Assembly (NCBI RefSeq): GCF_002205895.1
Contig: NZ_NJDE01000003.1
Location: forward strand, 248,001-312,000
Direction: 5' to 3'
DNA length: 64,000 bases
Source of the DNA: Saccharibacillus sp. O23
Lineage (GTDB): Bacteria > Bacillota > Bacilli > Paenibacillales > Paenibacillaceae
Shown here: piece by piece, positions 32,392 through 39,875 of the stretch
Layout of the letters: each line of letters starts with the position of its first letter
How positions within the stretch are numbered: position 1 is the stretch's first letter
Notes under the pieces: generated by a model
Seen by the model: only the letters and a program-made list of their open reading frames with translations
Database searches by the model: none
Told to the model about the DNA's origin: nothing
Translations under genes and position numbers: made by a program

Positions 32392-32443
32392 CTTCAGCGA
32401 TACGATCATCCGGGCAGAAGCGCCGGGAGTCCCGGCCGCCCCG

Positions 32444-33508
32444 TTATTCCGCAGGCTGTCCGGCCGCTTCCCAAGCCGCGATTTCTTCGCGGACGATCGG
32501 GGCGACCTTCGTGCCGAGCAGTTCGATCGAACGCATGACGTCTTCATGGTTTTTCATCGTACCGACCGGCGTATGCAGCATGAAGCGGGTGATCCCGACT
32601 TTCTTGCGCAGGTCGATGATCTTCTTCGCCACGGTCTCCGGGCTGCCGACGTACAGCGCGCCTTCCGGGCCGCGCAGCGCGTCGAAGCCTTGACGGGTGT
32701 AAGGACCCCAGCCGCGTTCGCGGCCGAGCACCGTCATGGCGTACTGCATGGACGGGAAGAACTTGTCCGCCGCTTCGTCGTCGGTCTCCCCGACGAAGCC
32801 GTGCGAGTGCGACGCGACAGGAAGCAGCGAAGCGTCATGGCCGCCGTGCTCGGCGGCGCGCTTGTACAGATCGACGAGCGGCGCGAACTGCGCCGGACGT
32901 CCGCCGATGATCGCGAGGACAAGCGGCAGGTTCAGGAGTCCGGCGCGCACGACAGACTCTTGGTTGCCTCCGCTGCCGATCCAGATCGGCAGCTTCTCCT
33001 GCACCGGGCGCGGGTAGACGCCGCGGCTCTTGATCGCCGGACGGTGTCCGCCTTTCCAATCGACGATCTCCGATGCCTGAATCTTGAGCAGCAGTTCGAG
33101 TTTCTCGTCGAACAGCTCGTCGTAATCGTTCAGGTCGTAGCCGAACAGCGGGAACGATTCGATGAACGAACCGCGCCCAGCCATGATCTCCGCGCGTCCG
33201 TTCGAGATCGCGTCCACGGTCGAGAAATCTTGGAAGACCCGGACCGGGTCCGCCGAAGACAGCACGGTCACGGCGCTGGTCAGACGGATCTTCTCCGTGC
33301 GCGCGGCCGCCGCGGCCAGAATGACCGCAGGCGCCGAAGCCGCATAATCGACCCGGTGATGTTCGCCGACGCCGAAGACGTCGAGGCCGACTTGATCCGC
33401 AAGCGCGATCTCGTCGACGACTTGGCGGATGCGCTGCGCGTGACTGATCGTCGGTCCGTTTCCGTCCGCCGGGGTGGTTTCCACAAAGGTACTGATGCCG
33501 ATTTCCAT
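32444..33508 (-). CDS. LLM class flavin-dependent monooxygenase
   Basis: A 354-residue bacterial-luciferase-like flavoprotein with a TIM barrel. LADQVGLDVFGVGEHHRVDYAASAPAVILAAAAARTEKIRLTSAVTVLSSADPVRVFQDFSTVDAISNGRAEIMAGRGSFIESFPLFG is the standard signature; later LPIWIGSGGNQESVVRAG and GPYTRQGFDALRGPEGALYVGSPETVAKKI follow. It uses reduced FMN and oxygen on an unknown substrate. AAGGAG precedes the ATG. The ~150 bases upstream are AT-rich, with TAAGTA...TACTTA as a loose dyad that may be regulatory. Monocistronic. Confidence 0.88.
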   Translation of the reverse strand: MEIGISTFVETTPADGNGPTISHAQRIRQVVDEIALADQVGLDVFGVGEHHRVDYAASAPAVILAAAAARTEKIRLTSAVTVLSSADPVRVFQDFSTVDAISNGRAEIMAGRGSFIESFPLFGYDLNDYDELFDEKLELLLKIQASEIVDWKGGHRPAIKSRGVYPRPVQEKLPIWIGSGGNQESVVRAGLLNLPLVLAIIGGRPAQFAPLVDLYKRAAEHGGHDASLLPVASHSHGFVGETDDEAADKFFPSMQYAMTVLGRERGWGPYTRQGFDALRGPEGALYVGSPETVAKKIIDLRKKVGITRFMLHTPVGTMKNHEDVMRSIELLGTKVAPIVREEIAAWEAAGQPAE

Positions 33509-33658
33509 GATTGAATCTCCTTTTCGATAAGCCGATCTGCTGAGTATCGGTCGTATATATTTAATAAAGTAAGTAACTATAATTATTTTATATACTTATT
33601 ATCGGGCTTTTCGCCGGAGATTTCAAGTGGTTTTTGCAAATGCTTCATACGGCATGCT

Positions 33659-33898
33659 TCAGAACAACCCGGAAGGAACCGTTACGGAAGCGACGATCAA
33701 GATGATTCCGGCGATCAGCAGCGCGACGCCCGCCGCGAAGTTGGCCGTTTTCTGACGGGAAGCCGAATGTTCCGGCCCTTCGCCTTCTTTTTGCCTATAA
33801 GGTCGGGGAGTCGGAAGAAGTCCTTTTCTCAAATACAAGATGCCTAACAAAATCAGCGCCGCTCCCGGTACCATCAGAAGAAACATTTCAGTTGTCAT
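33659..33898 (-). CDS. Small two-helix membrane protein
   Basis: A 79-residue protein with two predicted membrane helices (MFLLMVPGAALILLGILYL and AAGVALLIAGIILIVASV) joined by a basic/acidic cytosolic loop with RPYRQKEGEGPEHSASRQK. No family is recognised. The ATG at 33898 is chosen because AAAGGA lies 8 bases upstream. An ATG at 33922 in the same frame lacks a ribosome site. It stands alone between the LLM and SDR genes. Confidence 0.65.
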   Translation of the reverse strand: MTTEMFLLMVPGAALILLGILYLRKGLLPTPRPYRQKEGEGPEHSASRQKTANFAAGVALLIAGIILIVASVTVPSGLF

Positions 33899-34030
33899 CC
33901 TCTTCATCCTTTCCTTTTTCATACTTATATGTAAACCAAAACACAGGTCTTTGTGTCAGGTTCCGGAAAGCGCTCTTTTTGGGTAAAAAGAAAGGAACGC
34001 ATACTTCGAAAGCCGAAAGGATGAACGACA

Positions 34031-34771
34031 TTGAACAGACTTCAAGGCAAAACGGCATTGATCACGGGCGGCGCTTCCGGCATCGGCCTGGCTTCGGGCA
34101 TTCGCTTCGCGCAAGAAGGCGCAAACGTCGTGCTGACGGACATCTCCGACGCCCATAAGAACGAGGCGCTCTCGCAGATCGAAGCCGCCGGCGGCAAAGC
34201 GATCTTTCTCCGGCACGACGTCACCCTCGAAGAAGACTGGCAGCGCGTATTCCGGGAAGCGGAAGAAGCGTTCGGACAGGTCGACGTCGTGCTGAACAAC
34301 GCGGGCATCGGACTGCGCGGCAACGTGGAAGAAACGAGCTACGACGATTGGAAAAAGGTGATCGACGTCAACTTGAACGGCGTCTTCCTCGGCACGAAAT
34401 ACGGCGTGATCCATCTGAAAAAAAGCGGCGGCTCGATCATCAACGTGTCGTCCATCGAAGGGCTGATCGGCGATCCCGGCATCGCCGCCTACAACGCCAG
34501 CAAAGGCGGCGTGAGAATCCTGACCAAATCGGCCGCGCTGCACGCCGCGCAATACAAGATTCGGGTCAACAGCATCCACCCGGGCTATATCAAGACGCCG
34601 ATGATCGGCAGCGATCCCGAAGCGATGAAATACCTCACTTCGCTGCATCCGATCGGTCACCTCGGCGAACCGGAAGACGTCGCCAACATGGCGCTGTTCC
34701 TCGCTTCGGAAGAGTCGAAATTCTCGACCGGTTCGGAGTTCGTCGTGGACGGCGGATATACGGCGCAGTGA
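34031..34771 (+). CDS. Classical SDR oxidoreductase
   Basis: A 246-residue short-chain dehydrogenase. Cofactor motif TALITGGASGIGLASG (TGxxxGIG), NNAG in VVLNNAGIGL, catalytic Ser in IINVSSIEG and YNASK (YxxxK), then HPGYIKTP and the closing SEFVVDGGY. The acidic Asp after beta-2 (LTDISD) favours NAD over NADP. Translation most likely starts at the TTG at 34031, with AAAGGATG eight to ten bases upstream; the nearby ATG at 34021 is in another frame. The substrate is unknown (cyclic alcohol, hydroxysteroid or sugar type). Its terminator is shared with the WGxxGxxG gene. Confidence 0.9.
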   Translation: MNRLQGKTALITGGASGIGLASGIRFAQEGANVVLTDISDAHKNEALSQIEAAGGKAIFLRHDVTLEEDWQRVFREAEEAFGQVDVVLNNAGIGLRGNVEETSYDDWKKVIDVNLNGVFLGTKYGVIHLKKSGGSIINVSSIEGLIGDPGIAAYNASKGGVRILTKSAALHAAQYKIRVNSIHPGYIKTPMIGSDPEAMKYLTSLHPIGHLGEPEDVANMALFLASEESKFSTGSEFVVDGGYTAQ

Positions 34772-34882
34772 CGAACACGGCCGGAGGCATGCAGACGGAT
34801 CGGGCCGCTGCCGGATGCACGCGGTGTCCGGCAGCCGGCCCGCATATTCAGCCGACTCGGATACCGGTACCGTGAATACAGC

Positions 34883-34924
34883 AAAAAGCGTCTCCGCGGC
34901 AGACTCGCTGCGGAGACGCTTTTT
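34883..34924. terminator. Bidirectional terminator
   Basis: AAAAAGCGTCTCCGC (34883-34897) pairs with its complement (34910-34924), with flanking A- and T-runs. Confidence 0.9.
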
Positions 34925-34965
34925 CCCGATGCCGAAAATTCCCGTCCCTTTTCCATTACGCGCTT

Positions 34966-35247
34966 TTACCGATTGACGCGGGTCGTTCTGTCGTCATGAA
35001 CTTCCACATGCTTTTGGCGGCGCAGGCCCAACAGGCCGAGCAGACCCAGCAGGCCGAGCAGGCCCCAAAGTCCGTTGTCGCCGTCGTCATCGTCGTCGTC
35101 CACTACGTTGTTGTTCGTGTCGGCGGCAGCCGTCGTGTACGTCGCGCCGGCCGAAGCCGTCTGCGTGCTTTCCGCGAAAGCGGAGGCCGTACCGAAAGCG
35201 GATACGAGCATCAAGGCGAGAAACATCGTTCTGATTTTGTTCATCAT
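34966..35247 (-). CDS. WGxxGxxG-motif small exported protein
   Basis: A 93-residue protein with a signal peptide (MNKIRTMFLALMLVSAFGTASAFA), a Ser/Thr/Ala-rich stretch, an all-Asp block (VVDDDDDDGDNG) and then WGLLGLLGLLGLLGLRRQ, the hydrophobic WGxxGxxG motif ended by Arg-Arg. This matches C-terminal sorting-like WGxxGxxG signals described in Firmicutes. Here 16 further charged residues follow the Arg pair, whereas such signals usually stop there. The GLL repeat is encoded by near-identical 9-base units (35019-35060). GGGAG precedes the start. Function unknown; cell-surface location is inferred. Confidence 0.75.
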   Translation of the reverse strand: MMNKIRTMFLALMLVSAFGTASAFAESTQTASAGATYTTAAADTNNNVVDDDDDDGDNGLWGLLGLLGLLGLLGLRRQKHVEVHDDRTTRVNR

Positions 35248-35437
35248 GCTGTCTTGTCTCCCTTCTCAAAGCGCGAATGGCATTTCCTTCAATATATACA
35301 CTTCTCCGCCGAGATGAACCTTCATGCCTTCCTTTTTTTCGTATATCTTTCAAAAAATTTCGAAAACGACTCTTTCTGTTTCTCAGCTCTTGCGCAGGTG
35401 GTATATAAGAGAAGCTTATCCCGGAAAGGAGCCTTCC

Positions 35438-36376
35438 ATGCGTTCTTCCGCCTCTTCCGCCGCTGCCGTGCTCAGAAACGGCCTGATCCTGATGCGCCCT
35501 GCCGCGGTCGGCGCTTCGAGCTTCGTCATCATCTTCTCGGGCATGTACCCGCTGTTTCTCGATCCCGCCGTTCCGGCCGGCCGGGCTTGGACGGCGGCCG
35601 TGCTGCTTCTGGCCGGCTGCCTGTTGATCCACGGGCTGCTGACGCATGCGCTGAACGATTATACGGATTACCGTTCCGGCACGGACGAACGCAGTCCCGC
35701 TCTGCTGTCCGGCGGCAGCCGGATCATTCAGAACGGACGGATGACGCCCGAAGCGCTCGGACGGTTCGGATACGGCCTGACCGCCGCCCTGCTGGCCTGC
35801 GCCGTGTTGCTGATTCTGCTCGGCCAGACCCGGCTCGCCGCTCTGCTGCTGATCGGCATCTGGGGCGCCGTCTCTTATTCCGCGCCTCCGCTTCGATTGG
35901 CGTATATCCCGTTGGCGGGCGAATGGCTCAGCACCTTTCCTTCGACGTTCGCGCTCGGACTCGGCGGCGTCTGGCTGCTGACGGGCAGCCTGCCGGAATG
36001 GGCGGTTCAGAACGCTTGGATCAACGCCATGTACTGCATCGCTTGGGTGATGGTGCATCATATCCCCGATCTGGAAGCGGACCGTCAGGCGTCTCCGGTC
36101 AAACGAACCAGCGTGGTATGGGCGGCGGACCGGTTCGGGATCGCCTTCGCCCGCCTGCCGGCCGCCGCGTATTTCGCGGTCATCGGACTGTCTTCGATCT
36201 GGTTCGCCGGGTCGGACCGCTGGATCGCGGCAGGCGGCATCGTCGCGGCGGCGGCTTTATCGATCTTCTGGCTGGCCAAGGCCGATATGCGCGACGCGGC
36301 GGGCGTGACGGCCTGCGAGAAGAAGATGCTGCTGACGGCGATTCTGCTGGCGGTCTGGCTCGGAATTTTCTATTGA
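35438..36376 (+). CDS. UbiA family prenyltransferase
   Basis: A 312-residue integral membrane prenyltransferase. The first Asp-rich motif is in NDYTDYRSGTDE (NDxxDxxxD, about residues 74-85) and the second in HHIPDLEADRQA (DxxxD). About eight to nine hydrophobic helices are visible. MenA- and UbiA-type enzymes attach polyprenyl chains to aromatic acceptors in quinone or related lipid synthesis. No quinone genes are adjacent, so the acceptor is unknown. The ATG at 35438 is set by GGAAAGGAG just upstream. An aldo/keto reductase gene follows after 156 bases. Confidence 0.85.
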   Translation: MRSSASSAAAVLRNGLILMRPAAVGASSFVIIFSGMYPLFLDPAVPAGRAWTAAVLLLAGCLLIHGLLTHALNDYTDYRSGTDERSPALLSGGSRIIQNGRMTPEALGRFGYGLTAALLACAVLLILLGQTRLAALLLIGIWGAVSYSAPPLRLAYIPLAGEWLSTFPSTFALGLGGVWLLTGSLPEWAVQNAWINAMYCIAWVMVHHIPDLEADRQASPVKRTSVVWAADRFGIAFARLPAAAYFAVIGLSSIWFAGSDRWIAAGGIVAAAALSIFWLAKADMRDAAGVTACEKKMLLTAILLAVWLGIFY

Positions 36377-36532
36377 ACCGAAGCGCCGCGCAAAAAGATG
36401 AATCCGAATGCGCCCGCTCCTTGAAACCGTTTTATTTTTGTGTCAGAATTGTTATGCCTTTCTATCGTTTCGACATCAACAATCCGCCGAGCGCGGAATC
36501 CGAGATACATACGAGGAGGAATCAACCGAATC

Positions 36533-37450
36533 ATGAGAACGATCAAGCTGGGAACAAGCAATCTCGAAGTCCCTGTAGTCGCTGTGGGCTGCATGCGCAT
36601 CAACGGGTTGGAGACGAAAGAAGCCGAAACGTTCGTACGCACGGCGATGGACGCGGGAGCGAACTTCTTCGATCACGCGGACATCTACGGCGGCGGCAAA
36701 TGCGAAGAGATCTTCGCCGAAGCGGTGCAGATGAGTCCTTCCGTACGCGAAAAGATGATTCTCCAGTCGAAGTGCGGCATCCGTCAGGGGCAGTTCGACT
36801 TTTCCAAAGAGCATATTCTCTCGTCCGTCGACGGGATCCTAAAGCGGCTGAACACGGAATATCTCGACGTTCTGCTGCTGCACCGTCCGGACGCGCTGGT
36901 CGAGCCGGAAGAAGTCGCGGAAGCGTTCGACCAACTGGAATCGTCCGGCAAAGTGCGCCACTTCGGCGTATCCAATCAGAAGCCGATGCAGATCGAGCTG
37001 CTCAAAAAATACGTGAAGCAGCCGATCGTGGCGAATCAGCTCCAGCTCAGCATCACGAACGCCAACATGATCTCCAACGGCGTCAACGTGAACATGCTGA
37101 TCGACGAGTCCGTGGATCGCGACGGCAGCATCCTCGATTACTGCCGCCTGCACGATATCACGATCCAGCCGTGGTCGCCTTTCCAATACGGATTCTTCGA
37201 AGGCGTGTTCCTCGATAACGACAAGTTCCCGGAACTGAACGCGGAGATCGACAAAGTAGCCGAAGCGCACGGCGTCAGCAACACGACGATCGCGATCGCG
37301 TGGCTGCTGCGCCACCCGGCGAACATGCAGCCGGTGACAGGCACGACCAACGTCGAGCGCATCCAAGACTGCATCAAAGCGAGCGAAGTGAAGCTGTCCC
37401 GCGAAGAGTGGTACGGCATCTACCGCGCGGCCGGCAACAAGCTGCCTTAA
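36533..37450 (+). CDS. Aldo/keto reductase (YdhF/YcsN type)
   Basis: A 305-residue NADPH-dependent reductase. LGTSNLEVPVVAVGCMRINGLE, the catalytic Asp/Tyr in NFFDHADIYGGGKCEEIF, the Lys in LQSKCGIR, LLLHRPDALVEPEEVAEAFDQLESSGKVRHFGVSN and the NADPH site TGTTNVERI are all present. Length and order match the short AKR branch. GAGGAGG lies ~12 bases before the ATG. It is followed by a strong terminator. The substrate is unknown. Confidence 0.9.
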   Translation: MRTIKLGTSNLEVPVVAVGCMRINGLETKEAETFVRTAMDAGANFFDHADIYGGGKCEEIFAEAVQMSPSVREKMILQSKCGIRQGQFDFSKEHILSSVDGILKRLNTEYLDVLLLHRPDALVEPEEVAEAFDQLESSGKVRHFGVSNQKPMQIELLKKYVKQPIVANQLQLSITNANMISNGVNVNMLIDESVDRDGSILDYCRLHDITIQPWSPFQYGFFEGVFLDNDKFPELNAEIDKVAEAHGVSNTTIAIAWLLRHPANMQPVTGTTNVERIQDCIKASEVKLSREEWYGIYRAAGNKLP

Positions 37451-37515
37451 GCGGCTTCAAGCGGCGCGGCGCTGGAAAGCGCGAAGCCGAATCGAAAGAA
37501 GTTCAGCAGAACGAT

Positions 37516-37559
37516 AAACAAAGAACCCTTCTCCCGCTCGGGAAAAGGGTTCTTTGTTT
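37516..37559 (+). terminator. Terminator after the aldo/keto reductase gene
   Basis: AAACAAAGAACCCTT (37516-37530) pairs with AAGGGTTCTTTGTTT (37545-37559). Confidence 0.9.
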
Positions 37560-37597
37560 ATTGCGGGATTGCGGAATAGTGAGTGTTTGCAAACCTC

Positions 37598-37868
37598 GTG
37601 AGTTGACCGCATTCAATTTAAGGTTTGAGCCTTTCGGAAACACGCACGGTTCAAGCGGGGTTCCCGTCGGAGACTTCGTACACGGGTTAGGTACGAAATC
37701 TCGAGAGGCGAAACCTAACATTTTAAGCGGTCAGCGTACTAGTACTCGTTTCAGTCCCCTTTTCAAATCCAGCCCAGTCTAAGCCCCCGAAAGTTTGTGT
37801 CGGCTAGCAGAATCGTATGCTGACCGCAAATGAGGTTAGGCACTTTAGACTTGGTTCGGTCAACTCAC
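37598..37868. repeat. 12-bp inverted repeat framing 247 bases
   Basis: GTGAGTTGACCG (37598-37609) and CGGTCAACTCAC (37857-37868) are exact complements. A second imperfect pair, GCGGTCAGCGTAC near 37727 and GTATGCTGACCGC near 37816, is nested inside. No ORF lies between them. Confidence 0.6.
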
Positions 37869-37875
37869 TCGCAGG

Positions 37876-38065
37876 AAATGTTGACGTTTGGTCAGCAAAT
37901 TCTCCTCTTTTTCGTTGATCTGAACCAAAATGTTGACGTTTCGTCAGCAATTTATGCAATATAGGCCGGAATGATGGATAAAACGCTAAAAATGCTGACG
38001 TTTCGTCAACATTTGCGCGCATATCGCTTTTTTAGCCTCGAAATGTTGACGTTTGGTCACGATTT
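37876..38065. repeat. Array of four ~25-bp palindromic repeats
   Basis: Copies at 37876-37901, 37928-37953, 37990-38014 and 38041-38065 share AAATGTTGACGTTT(C/G)GTCA followed by (G/A)CAATTT-like ends. The best copy (37990-38014) is a near-complete palindrome. Start-to-start distances are 52, 62 and 51 bases, with unrelated spacers of 26, 36 and 26 bases. Confidence 0.75.
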
Positions 38066-38100
38066 GATGGATACATCGGCTTCCTTCGAAGTCTGCCGTC

Positions 38101-39144
38101 TCACGTTCCCGGCCGCAGGATCTGCGCGTTCAACAGGTCCGCTCTGCTATGTAACGTCGTCTCGTACAGTTCCGCCAATCTTCGGCCGACCGCGTCCAGA
38201 TCCAGCCCCGCAGCAAGCGCCCGGCCGTTCTCGGTCAGGCTCGGCAGCGCGTGTTCCGTAATGCCGCGGATGCCCCGTTCGAACGTCTCCAAGCTGCGCC
38301 CTTTGTACACGGTGCCGCCGTCTTCCAGCCAATCCGCATAGATCGGCAGATCGCGCACCAGCACCGGAATGCCGGCCGCCAACGCTTCCAGCAGCACGAT
38401 GCCTTCCGTTTCTTCGTGCGTCGGGAACAAGAACAGATTCGCTCCGCAGTAAGCGTCGCGCAGTTCGTCCCGGTTCACGTAGCCGGGAAAATGCAGATTC
38501 GGCAGCTTCGTCTCGACGGCTTCGCGAATCTTGCCCGGGATCATATAGAGCGGCGTAAAACCGAACCAATAAAATTCGTGATCCGGCATCCGGCGCGCCA
38601 GCTCGACGAAATCGAGAATGCCTTTTCGTTCGATATAATGGCCGACCGACAGCACGACCTTCGCGTCATCCGACAGCTTATGTTTGTCGCGGAAACGTCG
38701 TCCGGCTTCGGGATCGGGCGCGAAAAAAGCGCTGTCCACGCCGTTCGACAACGCGACGATCGGATTGGTCACGCCGTAAGCCTGAATCAAGCCTTTGGCG
38801 TATTCCGTCGGCGTGATCAGCAGATCGGCGGTGCCGTAACAGCGCATGATCCATTTCTTGAACAGCGGAGCCATCAGATTGGAACCGATGAACGAGTTGC
38901 GGAAGTCTTCCATCGTGGAGTGCGCATGGTAGACCACCTTCTTGCCCCGACGCTTCGCCTTCCGCGCCATGCGAAACGAATCGGGGAAAATAGTGTTCAG
39001 ATGAACCAGATCGTAATCGTCGCGTTCGTCCATCGTATATTCGATGCCGAGCCTTTCCAACGCTTCGCGCTGGTGACGGACGGCTTCGCCGACGCCGCTG
39101 CGGCTCACCGTTTTCAGCGAACCGGCGTACAGCAGTATTTTCAT
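38101..39144 (-). CDS. GT4 glycosyltransferase (CpoA/LafB-like)
   Basis: A 347-residue GT-B glycosyltransferase. The N-terminal MKILLYAGSLKTVSRSGVGEAVRHQREAL resembles the KSGIGRAIKHQ start of diglycosyl-diacylglycerol synthases. VLSVGHYIERKGILDFVELARRM and the nucleotide-sugar motif HEETEGIVLLEALAAGIPVLV (the EGIVLLEA E-x7-E type) place it in GT4. It is last of three co-directional genes; the first is a second GT4 enzyme resembling monoglycosyl-diacylglycerol synthase. The proposed job is adding the second sugar to a membrane glycolipid. AAGGAAG precedes the ATG. The substrate is inferred, not shown. Confidence 0.82.
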   Translation of the reverse strand: MKILLYAGSLKTVSRSGVGEAVRHQREALERLGIEYTMDERDDYDLVHLNTIFPDSFRMARKAKRRGKKVVYHAHSTMEDFRNSFIGSNLMAPLFKKWIMRCYGTADLLITPTEYAKGLIQAYGVTNPIVALSNGVDSAFFAPDPEAGRRFRDKHKLSDDAKVVLSVGHYIERKGILDFVELARRMPDHEFYWFGFTPLYMIPGKIREAVETKLPNLHFPGYVNRDELRDAYCGANLFLFPTHEETEGIVLLEALAAGIPVLVRDLPIYADWLEDGGTVYKGRSLETFERGIRGITEHALPSLTENGRALAAGLDLDAVGRRLAELYETTLHSRADLLNAQILRPGT

Positions 39145-39186
39145 AAAGGTCTTCCTTCCCTTCCGAATCGTTCCCTAAAGAAACGC

Positions 39187-39786
39187 TTAAGCGATGCCGA
39201 ACAGCTTCGCCAAGTAAGTGATCGCCGCGCTCAAGCCGAAGCTGTAAGCGGCGATCGCCAGCGGCTTGCCCAGCAGAATGATCGTGGCGAACCGCCGAAC
39301 CGTCATCTTGGTCGTTCCCGCCAGATAGCACAGGAAGTCGTCCGGAGCGACCGGCATGAAGATGGCGACGGCAAACAGATTGTTGAACCGGCGTCCTTCC
39401 GTCCAATGCAGATATTTGGCGCGCAGCTTCGGGCTGAACATGCTCTCGATGATCGGTCTGCCGTAGCGGCGCGCCAGCAGGAACGCGGCCAGCGAACCGA
39501 GGCAGATGCCGACGTAATTATAGAGGAATCCGGCGATCGGACCGAAGACCAGCACGCCCGCCACGCAGCCGATGCCGCCCGGAAGGATCGGGATGACGAC
39601 CTGAACGGCTTGGAAGATCACGAAGATCAGCGGCGCCCACAGGCCGAAGCCTGCCAAGAACTGCTCCAATGCCGCTTGGGAACTGAAGATGCCGGTATAG
39701 AAGCCGTAGAACACCAGCGCCGCGCAGGCGGCAAGACCGGCGACCGTCGAGGCGTTCATCATATAACGAAGCGAAAAGGGCTTCAT
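39187..39786 (-). CDS. TVP38/TMEM64 (VTT domain) membrane protein
   Basis: A 199-residue membrane protein with about five hydrophobic helices. LVFGPIAGFLYNYVGICLGSLAAFLLARRYGRPIIE and FMPVAPDDFLCYLAGTTKMTVRRFATIILLGKPLAIAAYSFGLSAAI are VTT/DedA-superfamily signatures. Such proteins are implicated in lipid scrambling or flipping. It sits between two GT4 genes, with gaps of 42 and 89 bases, so it may move the lipid they build. GGAGGAACC precedes the ATG. Confidence 0.88.
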   Translation of the reverse strand: MKPFSLRYMMNASTVAGLAACAALVFYGFYTGIFSSQAALEQFLAGFGLWAPLIFVIFQAVQVVIPILPGGIGCVAGVLVFGPIAGFLYNYVGICLGSLAAFLLARRYGRPIIESMFSPKLRAKYLHWTEGRRFNNLFAVAIFMPVAPDDFLCYLAGTTKMTVRRFATIILLGKPLAIAAYSFGLSAAITYLAKLFGIA

Positions 39787-39875
39787 GCGAGGTTCCTCCG
39801 ATCATGGGTTGGGGTGGCGATGCAGGAAGGAGAGGCGGACAGCATGCGGGCCGGTCGGCCGCCTCGGACAAATGA

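Larger units (their letters stand above)
37560..38100. other. Gene-free repeat-rich block
   Basis: 541 bases with no credible gene, lower GC than its surroundings and many dyads: GTGAGTTGACCG at 37598-37609 with its exact complement at 37857-37868; GTTAGGT...ACCTAAC around 37686-37720; GTACTAGTAC at 37736-37745; and four palindromic repeats at 37876-38065. No mobile-element gene is present. The block may be a decayed element or a specialised DNA-binding region. Confidence 0.6.

Noticed and set aside
37876-38065. Possible CRISPR array
   Set aside because: Repeats are degenerate and palindromic, spacers are 26-36 bases, there are only four units and no cas genes are present.
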